Source: Rhizobium sp. BK399 (GTDB taxonomy: Bacteria > Pseudomonadota > Alphaproteobacteria > Rhizobiales > Rhizobiaceae). Taken from it: DNA of 64,000 nucleotides. The notes under the pieces are model-generated. The model did no database searches. It worked only from the letters and a program-made list of their open reading frames with translations, and was not told where the DNA came from. The stretch lies in the NCBI RefSeq assembly GCF_014194695.1, contig NZ_JACIAH010000005.1, forward strand, positions 62,001 through 126,000, in the 5' to 3' direction. A program made the translations under genes and the position numbers. Position 1 is the first letter of the stretch; each line of letters starts with the position of its first letter. Below, piece after piece: positions 56,357 through 64,000 of the stretch.

Positions 56357-56881
56357 ATGCATAATCTATCGGACTTCATCCACCATCACTTCGACAAGTC
56401 GGCCGACGAACTCGGCGAGATCGAGAAGCGCGTCCTCGCAAAGGCCCATGAGCGCAAGATAATCTCGACCGATATCAATGCGGCTCTGCGGGCCGAATCA
56501 TCTGTCGGCGAACGCCTGGCGGATTCGATCGCCCGCGTTGGCGGCTCCTGGTACTTCATCGTCACGTTCCTGCTTTTTCTGGTCTTCTGGTGCGTCGTGA
56601 ACACCATCGTGCTGCTCACACGCGCTTTCGATCCTTATCCTTTCATCTTCCTCAATCTTGTGCTGTCGATGCTTGCCGCCATCCAGGCTCCGATCATCAT
56701 GATGTCGCAGAACCGTCAGGCTGAGCGCGATCGTTTCGAGGCCGCCAAAGACTACGAGGTCAATCTCAAAGCAGAACTCGAAGTCCTGTCGCTGCATCAG
56801 AAGATAGACATGCGCGTGCTCACGGAAATTGCAGCATTGCGAGAAGATATCGAACGGCTACACCAGCGACTACCAAGTTGA
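56357..56881 (+). CDS. DUF1003 inner-membrane protein
   Basis: A 174-residue protein with two membrane segments (about 68-88 and 97-117) joined by a short loop, flanked by charged helical regions. The core (RVGGSWYFIVTFL, NLVLSMLAAIQAPIIMMSQNRQ) is the DUF1003 signature. The C-terminal helix is coiled-coil-like. Function unknown. It is possibly co-transcribed with the upstream phosphoglycerol transferase (81-bp gap). Confidence 0.88.
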   Translation: MHNLSDFIHHHFDKSADELGEIEKRVLAKAHERKIISTDINAALRAESSVGERLADSIARVGGSWYFIVTFLLFLVFWCVVNTIVLLTRAFDPYPFIFLNLVLSMLAAIQAPIIMMSQNRQAERDRFEAAKDYEVNLKAELEVLSLHQKIDMRVLTEIAALREDIERLHQRLPS

Positions 56882-57014
56882 TGCCGCCGTCCGGAACCGC
56901 TTGAATTTAACTATACCGACTGATTAACGATCCGCTAATCACGTCCCGCATTGAAACATCGACGCAAATGTTGGAGGAGCAACGGAAACCAATCCGATCC
57001 GACCGTACAAGACA

Positions 57015-57890
57015 ATGCTCACTGGCAGGCCACATACTCGCGATGAAATCCTTCATCACCCTCTATTTCTGTCCATAGAACGCCAGATCGCACTCCATCT
57101 TATCGGCATCCACAAGCGCGCTCCTCGCCTTGCCCGCCTTGCTGCGTCGCACCAGAAGTGGCTGCTGACACAGACGCTGTTCGCCATGCATACTGGACGC
57201 GATAAAAGCAATCCGGTCTCGGGCCTTACGGCCGGTCGCATGATGCAGGTCGCCAAGGAATTCGATCTCGCCAGCAAGAATACGGCCGCCTCGTTTCTTG
57301 CCGAACTGATCGCCTACAAGTTTTTGCGGGATGCTCCCGATGAAACACCCGATCGGCGCCTCCGCCGCCTCGAGACGACGGAACTCAGCGAGGAGGCCAT
57401 GGCCTCCTGGTTCCAGGGACATATGGCCTGCCTCGATCAACTCGACGGTGCCAACCGCGGCAGCCTGACCGCAGATGACCCTCGGCTCTTTTATCTGGCA
57501 CAGCCGCGCGCCGCGCGTGCCCTGATCCAGGACCCGGTGTGGAAGGAGCCGCGGGCGAGCATCGGCCACTTCCTCTGGTCCGATGTCGGTGGCCTCGTGC
57601 TGCATGATCTGATAAGCCGCCTCCCGGACGACGCGCGTGAACAGCATCGCATCCTGCTGAAAGGCGTGAGCATCAGCGAAATCGCTAATGAATTCGGTAT
57701 CTCCCTGACAAACCTCAAGCGGATGTTCAAGAAAGCCGAAAGGGATGACATGCTTGGCTGGGAGAGCCCACGCAGCCGCGGTGCGCTTTGGCTCTCGCGC
57801 ACGTTCATCGAGGACTATTTCTACTGGCAATCCGCAAAGTTCGCCGAGCTGGACAGGGCGATCCACTGGGCCGCCGGCCAGATCCGCTAG
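57015..57890 (+). CDS. Unrecognised protein with C-terminal helix-turn-helix
   Basis: A 291-residue soluble protein. The N-terminal half is helical with basic stretches (KRAPRLARLAASHQKW) and a first possible wHTH region (GLTAGRMMQVAKEFDLASK). A clearer HTH lies at ~225-250 (GVSISEIANEFGISLTNLKR), followed by a conserved tryptophan-rich end. Two DNA-binding-like modules flanking a helical linker suggest a transcription regulator, but I do not recognise the family. It stands alone between the DUF1003 gene and the aroG terminator. Confidence 0.7.
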   Translation: MLTGRPHTRDEILHHPLFLSIERQIALHLIGIHKRAPRLARLAASHQKWLLTQTLFAMHTGRDKSNPVSGLTAGRMMQVAKEFDLASKNTAASFLAELIAYKFLRDAPDETPDRRLRRLETTELSEEAMASWFQGHMACLDQLDGANRGSLTADDPRLFYLAQPRAARALIQDPVWKEPRASIGHFLWSDVGGLVLHDLISRLPDDAREQHRILLKGVSISEIANEFGISLTNLKRMFKKAERDDMLGWESPRSRGALWLSRTFIEDYFYWQSAKFAELDRAIHWAAGQIR

Positions 57891-58040
57891 CCGGTTGCCA
57901 ACCCGCGTGTCGGTGCGAAACGGTGTGCGACAGGTCCGCATCGCACCGATTGGCGAACCGCAAACACGCCGCTGCCGCTTGACCTCAGGATCGGCACAAC
58001 ATGCGATGCCCCCGCTGCCAGCGGTCGGTCCGTTCCCAAA

Positions 58041-58068
58041 TGAAAAAGCCCGGCATGGCCGGGCTCTT
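58041..58068 (-). terminator. Intrinsic terminator of the DAHP synthase gene
   Basis: Stem AGCCCGGC/GCCGGGCT with loop ATG. Read on the minus strand it is followed by TTTTTCATTT. Confidence 0.8.
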
Positions 58069-58087
58069 TCTTTCACATTCGCCTTGA

Positions 58088-59461
58088 TCAGCCGTTGGCG
58101 GCCATCCGCTTTTCGTCGCGGCCGCCCTTCATGCGCTCTGCCAGCAGGAAGGCAAGTTCCAGGGCCTGGTCGGCGTTGAGACGCGGGTCGCAATGCGTGT
58201 GGTAGCGATCGTGCAGATCTTCGGCCGTTACGGCACGAGCGCCGCCAGTGCATTCCGTGACATCCTTGCCGGTCATCTCGATATGAATGCCGCCCGGATG
58301 CGAGCCCTCGGCGCGATGGATCTGGAAGAAGCTCTCGACTTCCGACAGGATCCGCTCGAACGGACGGGTCTTGTAGTTGTTCAGCGTGATCGTGTTACCG
58401 TGCATCGGATCGCAGGACCAGACGACCTTGCGGCCTTCGCGCTCAACCGCGCGAATAAGCCGCGGCAGATGGTCGGCGACCTTGTCGTGTCCGAAGCGGC
58501 AAATCAGCGTCAACCGACCCGCCTCGTTCTGCGGGTTGAGGATGTCGATGAGGTTCAGAAGGTCGTCCGCCTGCAGCGACGGGCCGCACTTGAGACCGAT
58601 CGGGTTCTTGATGCCACGGCAGTATTCGACGTGCGCATGGTCGGCCTGACGGGTGCGGTCGCCAATCCAGATCATGTGGCCTGACGTTGCGTACCAGTCG
58701 CCGGACGTCGAGTCGACACGAGTCAAGGCTTCTTCGTAGCCCAGCAGCAGCGCTTCGTGGCTGGTGAAGAAGTCCGTCTCGCGCAGGCTCGGATTGTTTT
58801 CCGCGCTGATACCGATCGCCTTCATGAAATCCATGGTTTCGCTGATGCGCCCGGCAAGCTTGCGGTAGCGCTCGCCCTGCGGGCTGTCCTTGACGAAACC
58901 GAGCATCCACTGGTGGACGTTCTCGAGGTTGGCATAACCACCCATCGCGAAGGCGCGCAGCAGGTTCAGCGTCGCGGCCGACTGACGATAGGCCATCGCC
59001 TGCCGCTCCGGGTTCGGAACGCGGGCTTCCTCGGTGAACTCGATGCCATTGACGATATCGCCACGGTAGCTCGGCAGCGAAACGCCGTTCTGCGTCTCGA
59101 TCCCGGAGGAACGCGGCTTGGCAAACTGGCCGGCGATACGTCCGACCTTGACCACCGGCAACTGCGCGCCGAACGTCAGCACAACGGCCATCTGCAGGAA
59201 TGCACGGAAGAAGTCCCGGATGTTATCCGCGCCGTGCTCGGCGAAGCTTTCTGCACAATCTCCGCCCTGTAGCAGGAAACCATTGCCTTCAGCGACGTTT
59301 GCAAGATGCTTTTTCAGGCGACGAGCTTCCCCCGCAAAGACGAGCGGCGGATAGGACGCGAGCGTGGCTTCCGTTGCTGCCAATGCCGCCTGGTCCGGAT
59401 AGTCCGGAACCTGCTGAATCGGTTTTTGCCGCCAACTGCTCGGTGTCCAATTCTCTGCCAT
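58088..59461 (-). CDS. aroG: Class II 3-deoxy-7-phosphoheptulonate synthase
   Basis: First step of the shikimate pathway. The 457-residue protein is of the class II (plant-type) DAHP synthase: begins [20 protein letters not shown], with [41 protein letters not shown] and the final [14 protein letters not shown]. The frame is open seven codons upstream; the ATG at 59461 matches the family. GGAGCAGG lies upstream. Confidence 0.96.
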   Translation of the reverse strand: MAENWTPSSWRQKPIQQVPDYPDQAALAATEATLASYPPLVFAGEARRLKKHLANVAEGNGFLLQGGDCAESFAEHGADNIRDFFRAFLQMAVVLTFGAQLPVVKVGRIAGQFAKPRSSGIETQNGVSLPSYRGDIVNGIEFTEEARVPNPERQAMAYRQSAATLNLLRAFAMGGYANLENVHQWMLGFVKDSPQGERYRKLAGRISETMDFMKAIGISAENNPSLRETDFFTSHEALLLGYEEALTRVDSTSGDWYATSGHMIWIGDRTRQADHAHVEYCRGIKNPIGLKCGPSLQADDLLNLIDILNPQNEAGRLTLICRFGHDKVADHLPRLIRAVEREGRKVVWSCDPMHGNTITLNNYKTRPFERILSEVESFFQIHRAEGSHPGGIHIEMTGKDVTECTGGARAVTAEDLHDRYHTHCDPRLNADQALELAFLLAERMKGGRDEKRMAANG

Positions 59462-59647
59462 GTCACTCACCTGCTCCAGCATCCGGTCCGTCCGGATGTT
59501 CCGTCCTAAAAATGTTGGGCGGCTTATAAACCGTTAGCGTCATCTTGCATAGCGGCGTTCCGCTCTTTGGCGTTACTGATTCAATCGACCAACAACAGCC
59601 GATATAAAGGAATTCCGCGCCGCGTTTTCAAACATAGGCGCGCAATT

Positions 59648-59663
59648 TAACGGTCAATAAACC
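59648..59663. promoter_or_regulatory. Possible CtrA-like site upstream of the TadG-like gene
   Basis: TTAA-N7-TAAAC, the same one-mismatch form as at 34136. It lies about 90 bp upstream of the TadG-like gene and 190 bp from aroG. Confidence 0.25.
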
Positions 59664-59749
59664 AAGACAGTTTGTATCTAATTCAAGCTTGTACCGTAGA
59701 AACACCGTCAATTCTAATAGCGCGTCATGACGACCCCGCTTGATCACCG

Positions 59750-61078
59750 ATGGCATGGTGGAATCATGGGTTTGATTTCGTGCGCAGCTTGTATCATTTC
59801 TGCACTGACCGTTCTGGCAATTTCGGGATGCTGACAGCCATCCTCATGGTACCCCTGATCGGCTCGGCGGGCGTGGCCGTCGACTTCGCCCACGCGCTCA
59901 GTCTGCGCACGCAACTCTATGCGGCAGCAGACGCCGCGGCCGTCGGAGCAATCTCCGCGAATTCGGCCGCAGCTGCGGCCGCCATGAAGATGACCAGTGA
60001 CGGACCGATATCCACCGGACAGGACGACGCCCGAAACATTTTCGTCGGCCAAATGCAGGGCGAACTTACCGGAAGTCAGGTGGCCGTGGATGTGCAGGTG
60101 AGCCGCGCATCTAACAAACTGAACTCTTCCGTCAGTTTCACTGCCTCGGTTCCGACCACCTTCATGCAAATCCTCGGTCGCAACAGCGTCGATATCTCGG
60201 GCACCGCTACGGCAACCTTCCAGACGGCGGCGTTCATGGATTTCTACATCCTTATCGACAACACACCTTCCATGGGTGTCGGAGCGACCCCGGCCGACGT
60301 CGCCCTCATGGAGCAGAAGACACCCGATACCTGTGCCTTTGCTTGCCATATCGTGTCGGAAGCTGGTGTCGTGGACAAGAACAGCTACTACAACATCGCG
60401 CGCAACAACGGCGTGACCCTTCGCGTCGACGTGGTTCGCCAGGCTACGCAGAAGCTCACCGAGACAGCAAAGACCGAGCGGGCTTCTGATAACCAGTTCA
60501 AAATGGGCGTCTATACTTTCGGCAAGAAGGCCGAAGACGCAAACCTGACGACGATCTCAGCGCCGATCACCGATCTCGACAAGGTCGCAACCTATACGAA
60601 TGCGGTCACCCTGATGTCGATCCCGAGGCAGGGGTACAATAACGACCAGCAAACGAGCTTCGACAACTCGCTCACGCAGATGAACAAGATTATCTCCACG
60701 CCGGGCAACGGGAGCACCGAAGCGCAGCCTCAGAAGATTCTGTTCTTCGTATCCGATGGCGTCGGCGACAGCCAGAAGTCGAACTGCACGAAACCAAAGA
60801 CAGGCGAGCGCTGCCAGGAGCCGATCGACATTTCCTTCTGCAAGCCGCTGAAGGACCGGGGCGTCAAGATCGCCGTGCTCTACACGACGTACCTGCCGCT
60901 GCCGAAGAACAGCTGGTATAATAGCTGGATCAAGCCCTTCCAAAACGAAATCCCGACGAAGATGCAGAACTGCGCTTCACCAGGTCTCTATTTCGAGGTG
61001 ACGCCGACCCAGGGTATAACCGATGCGATGCAGGCGCTCTTCCTCAAGGTCATCCGCATGCCCCGCATCACCAGTTGA
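59750..61078 (+). CDS. TadG-like protein with von Willebrand factor A-like domain
   Basis: A 442-residue protein. The N-terminus has a TadE/TadG-like membrane anchor (residues ~22-47: GNFGMLTAILMVPLIGSAGVAVDFAHAL) followed by pilin-like helix (ADAAAVGAISANSAAAAAA). A vWA-like domain starts near 165 with MDFYILIDNTPSMG, a degenerate MIDAS (DNTPS rather than DxSxS), and an insert with cysteines (CAFACHI). Homologues belong to Tad pilus clusters, but no tad gene is adjacent. Probably membrane-anchored, facing the periplasm. Confidence 0.85.
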   Translation: MAWWNHGFDFVRSLYHFCTDRSGNFGMLTAILMVPLIGSAGVAVDFAHALSLRTQLYAAADAAAVGAISANSAAAAAAMKMTSDGPISTGQDDARNIFVGQMQGELTGSQVAVDVQVSRASNKLNSSVSFTASVPTTFMQILGRNSVDISGTATATFQTAAFMDFYILIDNTPSMGVGATPADVALMEQKTPDTCAFACHIVSEAGVVDKNSYYNIARNNGVTLRVDVVRQATQKLTETAKTERASDNQFKMGVYTFGKKAEDANLTTISAPITDLDKVATYTNAVTLMSIPRQGYNNDQQTSFDNSLTQMNKIISTPGNGSTEAQPQKILFFVSDGVGDSQKSNCTKPKTGERCQEPIDISFCKPLKDRGVKIAVLYTTYLPLPKNSWYNSWIKPFQNEIPTKMQNCASPGLYFEVTPTQGITDAMQALFLKVIRMPRITS

Positions 61079-61082
61079 TCGG

Positions 61083-62468
61083 CTAGGCTCGAATGCCGTC
61101 CCGAATCCGATAGCTCGGCGCATACATTGTGACGAGTTCTTCGGCCGCCGTCGGATGCACGGCCATAGTACGGTCGAAATCGTCCTTCGTGCAGCCTGCC
61201 TTTAGCGTAATACCAAGGATTTGCGCCATCTCTCCGGCATCGTGGCCGAGGATATGCGCGCCGACGACCTTCCTGCTCGAAGCATCAACAATCAGCTTCA
61301 TGATCATTTTCTCGCCCCTCCCCGACAGCGTCGCCTTCAGCGGCCGGAACTGGGCGCGATAGACCTCAAGCTCCTTGTAGCGCTTGCTCGCCTCTTCCTC
61401 CGTCAGCCCTACGGTACCGATTTCCGGCTGCGAGAAAACAGCCGTTGCGATCGTCTCGTGATCCGGCTTGGTCGGGTTGTCCTTGTACTCGGTTTCGATG
61501 AAGCACATCGCCTCGTGGATTGCCACCGGCGTTAATTGGACCCGGTCGGTGACGTCGCCGAGCGCATATATATTCGGCACGCTGGTACGCGAATATTCGT
61601 CGACGACGACTGCACCGCGTTCATCAGTCTTCACGCCGGCGGTTTCCAGGCCGAGGCCTTCCGTGTTGGGGATGCGTCCAAGCGCCAGCATGACCACATC
61701 GGCCGTCAGCGTACCATTCTTCAACGTCTCTATGGAAAGTCGCCCCTCCTGCTTCGAGACGCTCTCCAGAGTGTCATGGCAGAGAATGCGAATGCCCTTC
61801 GCGGCCATCGCCTCATGCAACCCCTGACGAAGATCCTGATCGAAGCGCGAAAGGATTTCGGCGCCACGGTAAATCAGCGTCGTTTCGACGCCGAGGCCGT
61901 GGAAGATATTGGCAAACTCCACCGCGATGTAGCCACCGCCGGCAATGACGATCGCCTTCGGAAGCTCTTCCAGATGAAAAGCCCCGTTGGATGAAATACA
62001 GAACTCATGTCCCGGCAAGGCAGCGTGCGGGTTAGGCCGACCGCCCGTCGCGATCACGATGGTCTTGGCGGTCACCGTCTTGCCGGTATTGACCAGTCGA
62101 ACAGTATGCGCGTCAACCAGCTCAGCGCGCGTTTCCAGTATCTCGGCGTTAGCGCCAGCGAGGCCCTTCTTGTAGAGCCCTTCCAGACGCGCGATTTCGT
62201 TGTCCTTCGCGGCGATCAGTTTCTTCCAATCGAACGAACTCGCACCCACCGTCCAGCCGAAACCGGCGGCGTCCTCGAAATGCTCGTGGAACTGGGCCGC
62301 ATAGACAAAGAGCTTTTTGGGCACGCAGCCACGGATCACACAGGTTCCGCCGTAGCGGTACTCCTCGGCAATCGCGACCTTGTTACCGAGCGATGCTGCA
62401 ACGCGGGCGCTTCGTACACCTCCCGATCCGCCGCCAATGACAAAAAGATCGTAATCGTAGGACGTCAT
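61083..62468 (-). CDS. gor: Glutathione-disulfide reductase
   Basis: NADPH-dependent reduction of oxidised glutathione. The 461-residue flavoprotein starts MTSYDYDLFVIGGGSGG (FAD-binding), with redox-active cysteines in GGTCVIRGCVPKKL, and a NADPH-binding GGGYIAVEF. The dimerisation domain ends HPTAAEELVTMY. The frame extends to 62534, but the ATG at 62468 matches the family. It follows the DUF2059 gene after a terminator. Confidence 0.96.
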   Translation of the reverse strand: MTSYDYDLFVIGGGSGGVRSARVAASLGNKVAIAEEYRYGGTCVIRGCVPKKLFVYAAQFHEHFEDAAGFGWTVGASSFDWKKLIAAKDNEIARLEGLYKKGLAGANAEILETRAELVDAHTVRLVNTGKTVTAKTIVIATGGRPNPHAALPGHEFCISSNGAFHLEELPKAIVIAGGGYIAVEFANIFHGLGVETTLIYRGAEILSRFDQDLRQGLHEAMAAKGIRILCHDTLESVSKQEGRLSIETLKNGTLTADVVMLALGRIPNTEGLGLETAGVKTDERGAVVVDEYSRTSVPNIYALGDVTDRVQLTPVAIHEAMCFIETEYKDNPTKPDHETIATAVFSQPEIGTVGLTEEEASKRYKELEVYRAQFRPLKATLSGRGEKMIMKLIVDASSRKVVGAHILGHDAGEMAQILGITLKAGCTKDDFDRTMAVHPTAAEELVTMYAPSYRIRDGIRA

Positions 62469-62526
62469 GAGAAGCTCCGGATGAAATCGGCTGGAAAGGT
62501 GAAATTGATATAGTATCGACCACCGT

Positions 62527-62557
62527 AAAAACAAAAGCCCGGACGATGCCGGGCTTT
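62527..62557 (-). terminator. Intrinsic terminator between the DUF2059 gene and gor
   Basis: Stem AAAGCCCGG/CCGGGCTTT with a 6-nt loop; on the minus strand followed by TGTTTTTAC. It implies that gor has its own promoter or depends on read-through. Confidence 0.75.
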
Positions 62558-62577
62558 CGATCTCTTACAGGTACAGC

Positions 62578-63165
62578 TTACGGCTTCGGCTTTGGGGCCG
62601 GCGCGGCGGGCTTCGGTGCCGTCGTTGCGGCCGGGTTGGCCGGATCGGCGGCCGGCGGCGGAGCCTTGATGACCTTGGCAAGCTCGGTGCTGGTCTGCTT
62701 CTGCAAATCACGGGAGATACCCTGTGCCCAGATATCAGCCGCCTTCACGGTTTCGCGAGATGCGATCGGGCCATCCTTCAGCAGCTTCTTGCCGACTTCC
62801 GAGTTGTAGAACTCGGCGATTGCGTTGAGTTCTTCGACCGAGAATGCCTTGGCATAGGTCAGAGCGGCTTCCTTTTCGAGATCGGCGCGACGCGGTGCAA
62901 GTGCCAGCGCCTGCTTATCGACCTCAGCCGTGATGGCATCCTGGTAGTTCGGAGAATCCTGGATCAGGTCGGCCTTCAGGCGCTCGGCGAGGCCCGGCAG
63001 GATGTTGTCGAACTGCGCGGTTGCACCGATCGCGTCGATAGCGGCGCGGGCTGCCTTCAGCTGCTCCGGAGATGCTTCCTGCGCGTGTGCGACAGAGCCG
63101 AATGCAACGCCCGAAAGAATAACGGTCGCAGCAGCAAAACGGCCAAGACCTGCAAATTTAATCAT
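62578..63165 (-). CDS. DUF2059 secreted protein
   Basis: A 195-residue exported protein with a signal peptide ending AHAQ and a DUF2059 core (AFSVEELNAIAEFYNSEVGKKLL) in the middle. The tail is low-complexity Pro/Ala. A TTG at 63174 is also possible, but the ATG at 63165 has better AGGAG spacing. The gene follows rpiA after 17 bp, so they are co-transcribed, a pairing kept in other rhizobia as far as I recall. Function unknown. Confidence 0.85.
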   Translation of the reverse strand: MIKFAGLGRFAAATVILSGVAFGSVAHAQEASPEQLKAARAAIDAIGATAQFDNILPGLAERLKADLIQDSPNYQDAITAEVDKQALALAPRRADLEKEAALTYAKAFSVEELNAIAEFYNSEVGKKLLKDGPIASRETVKAADIWAQGISRDLQKQTSTELAKVIKAPPPAADPANPAATTAPKPAAPAPKPKP

Positions 63166-63182
63166 GAGTTTCAATGCTCCTG

Positions 63183-63881
63183 TTACCTGTTCGCCCGCAG
63201 CGTGCGTGCACCTGCTGGACCAGCAATGATCGCAAGCGCCGCCATATTGAGAAAGAGCCCGTGTTCAACGACTCCGGGTATTGAATTCAGCTCGTTTGAA
63301 AGCGCCTCTGCATCAGGAATGCGGCCAAAAGATGCATCGATGATGTAGTGGCCGCCGTCCGTCATGAAGTCTCCGCCTCCGGATTGGCGCAGCGCCAAGC
63401 CGCCGCTCAATCCCAGTTTCGAAGCCTTCTTTTCAATTGCCATACGCGTCGACACGAGTCCGAACGGATTGACCTCGATCGGCAACGGAAATGCGCCGAG
63501 CGTCTCGACCAGTTTGCTTTCGTCGGCAATAACGATCATGCGCTGAGATGCCGCGGCCACAATCTTCTCGCGCAACAACGCACCGCCGCCGCCCTTGATG
63601 AGTGTCAGGTCGGAATCGACCTCGTCCGCGCCATCGATCGTCAGATCGAGTTCCGGCAACTCATCGAGCGACTTCAGCGGAACGCCGAGCTCGACGCAAA
63701 GCCTAGCCGTGCGTTCCGAAGTTGGTACACCTTCGACCTTGAAGCCGGTCGCAACCTTTTCCGCGAGCAGCCGAACAAACTCCTCGGCAGTGCTTCCCGT
63801 TCCGATTCCAAGCCGCATGCCGTATTCGACATGAGCAAGTGCGGCCTCAGCGGCCTTGATCTTCATTTCGCGGGCATCCAT
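63183..63881 (-). CDS. rpiA: Ribose-5-phosphate isomerase A
   Basis: Interconverts ribose 5-phosphate and ribulose 5-phosphate in the pentose phosphate pathway. The 232-residue protein has [12 protein letters not shown] at about 27-38, the [25 protein letters not shown] region (active-site Asp/Glu/Lys; family motif DGADE...KGGG), and a terminal [10 protein letters not shown]. The ATG at 63881 is used, with GGGAG upstream. A longer frame to 63959 has no support. Confidence 0.96.
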   Translation of the reverse strand: MDAREMKIKAAEAALAHVEYGMRLGIGTGSTAEEFVRLLAEKVATGFKVEGVPTSERTARLCVELGVPLKSLDELPELDLTIDGADEVDSDLTLIKGGGGALLREKIVAAASQRMIVIADESKLVETLGAFPLPIEVNPFGLVSTRMAIEKKASKLGLSGGLALRQSGGGDFMTDGGHYIIDASFGRIPDAEALSNELNSIPGVVEHGLFLNMAALAIIAGPAGARTLRANR

Positions 63882-64000
63882 GCGCCGCTGACTCCGATTA
63901 TTGCGTTGGATGTGCTGTTTACACGGCTCGCTTGCCAAACGAAAGCCAAAATAGCGCAATGATTTTCGAAAAGCCGTGGGGAATACAACTCGTCGGCTTT

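Noticed and set aside
63959..64000. Possible gene start (MIFEKPWG...) running off the right edge
   Set aside because: Only 14 codons, no ribosome site, and no recognisable N-terminus; cannot be supported.

Overview
The window is chromosomal DNA of a Rhizobiales alphaproteobacterium, most likely Sinorhizobium/Ensifer or a close relative. This rests on GC-rich coding bias, the CckA hybrid kinase, a TTG-N11-CAA SOS box at recA, class II DAHP synthase, a malic enzyme fused to a phosphotransacetylase-like domain, a BluB gene under a cobalamin riboswitch, and a giant growth-pole-ring protein of the GPR/RgsE type. No rRNA, tRNA, CRISPR array, prophage or insertion sequence was found. The content is mostly core genome, densely packed in short operons.

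Layout. 0-12 kb, nearly all on the minus strand: a partial inositol-monophosphatase-family gene, ttcA (tRNA thiolation), glsA, rpsD, a periplasmic alkaline phosphatase, a HerA-like ATPase, an MFS carrier, murI overlapping an SPOUT RNA methyltransferase, a FUSC-type membrane protein and a small secreted protein. 12-20 kb: icd, a GNAT acetyltransferase, a glutathione transferase, an AraC/GyrI-like regulator, alaS, and recA with its SOS box. 20-30 kb: pseudouridine salvage (psuK-psuG), cckA divergent from a FliO-like membrane protein, dksA with a single cysteine, sixA, and a ycjX-ycjF pair. 30-34.5 kb: a secreted protein, the folP-folB-folK operon, a DUF922 protein with an HEXXH motif, a probable small RNA, an adrenodoxin-type ferredoxin and a lone Hpt protein. 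34.5-41 kb: the 2221-residue growth-pole-ring protein. 41-45 kb: an Mla-type lipid-transport operon (permease, ATPase, MCE protein, lipoprotein). 45-54 kb: dipeptide epimerase, MFS carrier, LpxH-like phosphoesterase, maeB, a DUF2865 protein, bluB with riboswitch, and a TolB-like protein. 54-64 kb: an LtaS-family phosphoglycerol transferase, a DUF1003 protein, an unrecognised HTH protein, class II DAHP synthase, an orphan TadG-like protein, gor, a DUF2059 protein and rpiA.

Themes. Cell-cycle and envelope biology stand out: CckA (head of the CtrA phosphorelay), a lone Hpt protein, CtrA-like half-sites between that Hpt gene and the growth-pole-ring gene, and several envelope genes (murI, Mla, LpxH-like, phosphoglycerol transferase). 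The most unusual locus is the giant protein with nested 44-, 22- and 11-residue repeats. Just before it lies a 290-bp gap holding a structured, terminator-ended candidate small RNA with an anti-Shine-Dalgarno hairpin loop. All family assignments come from reading motifs; no database search was run.
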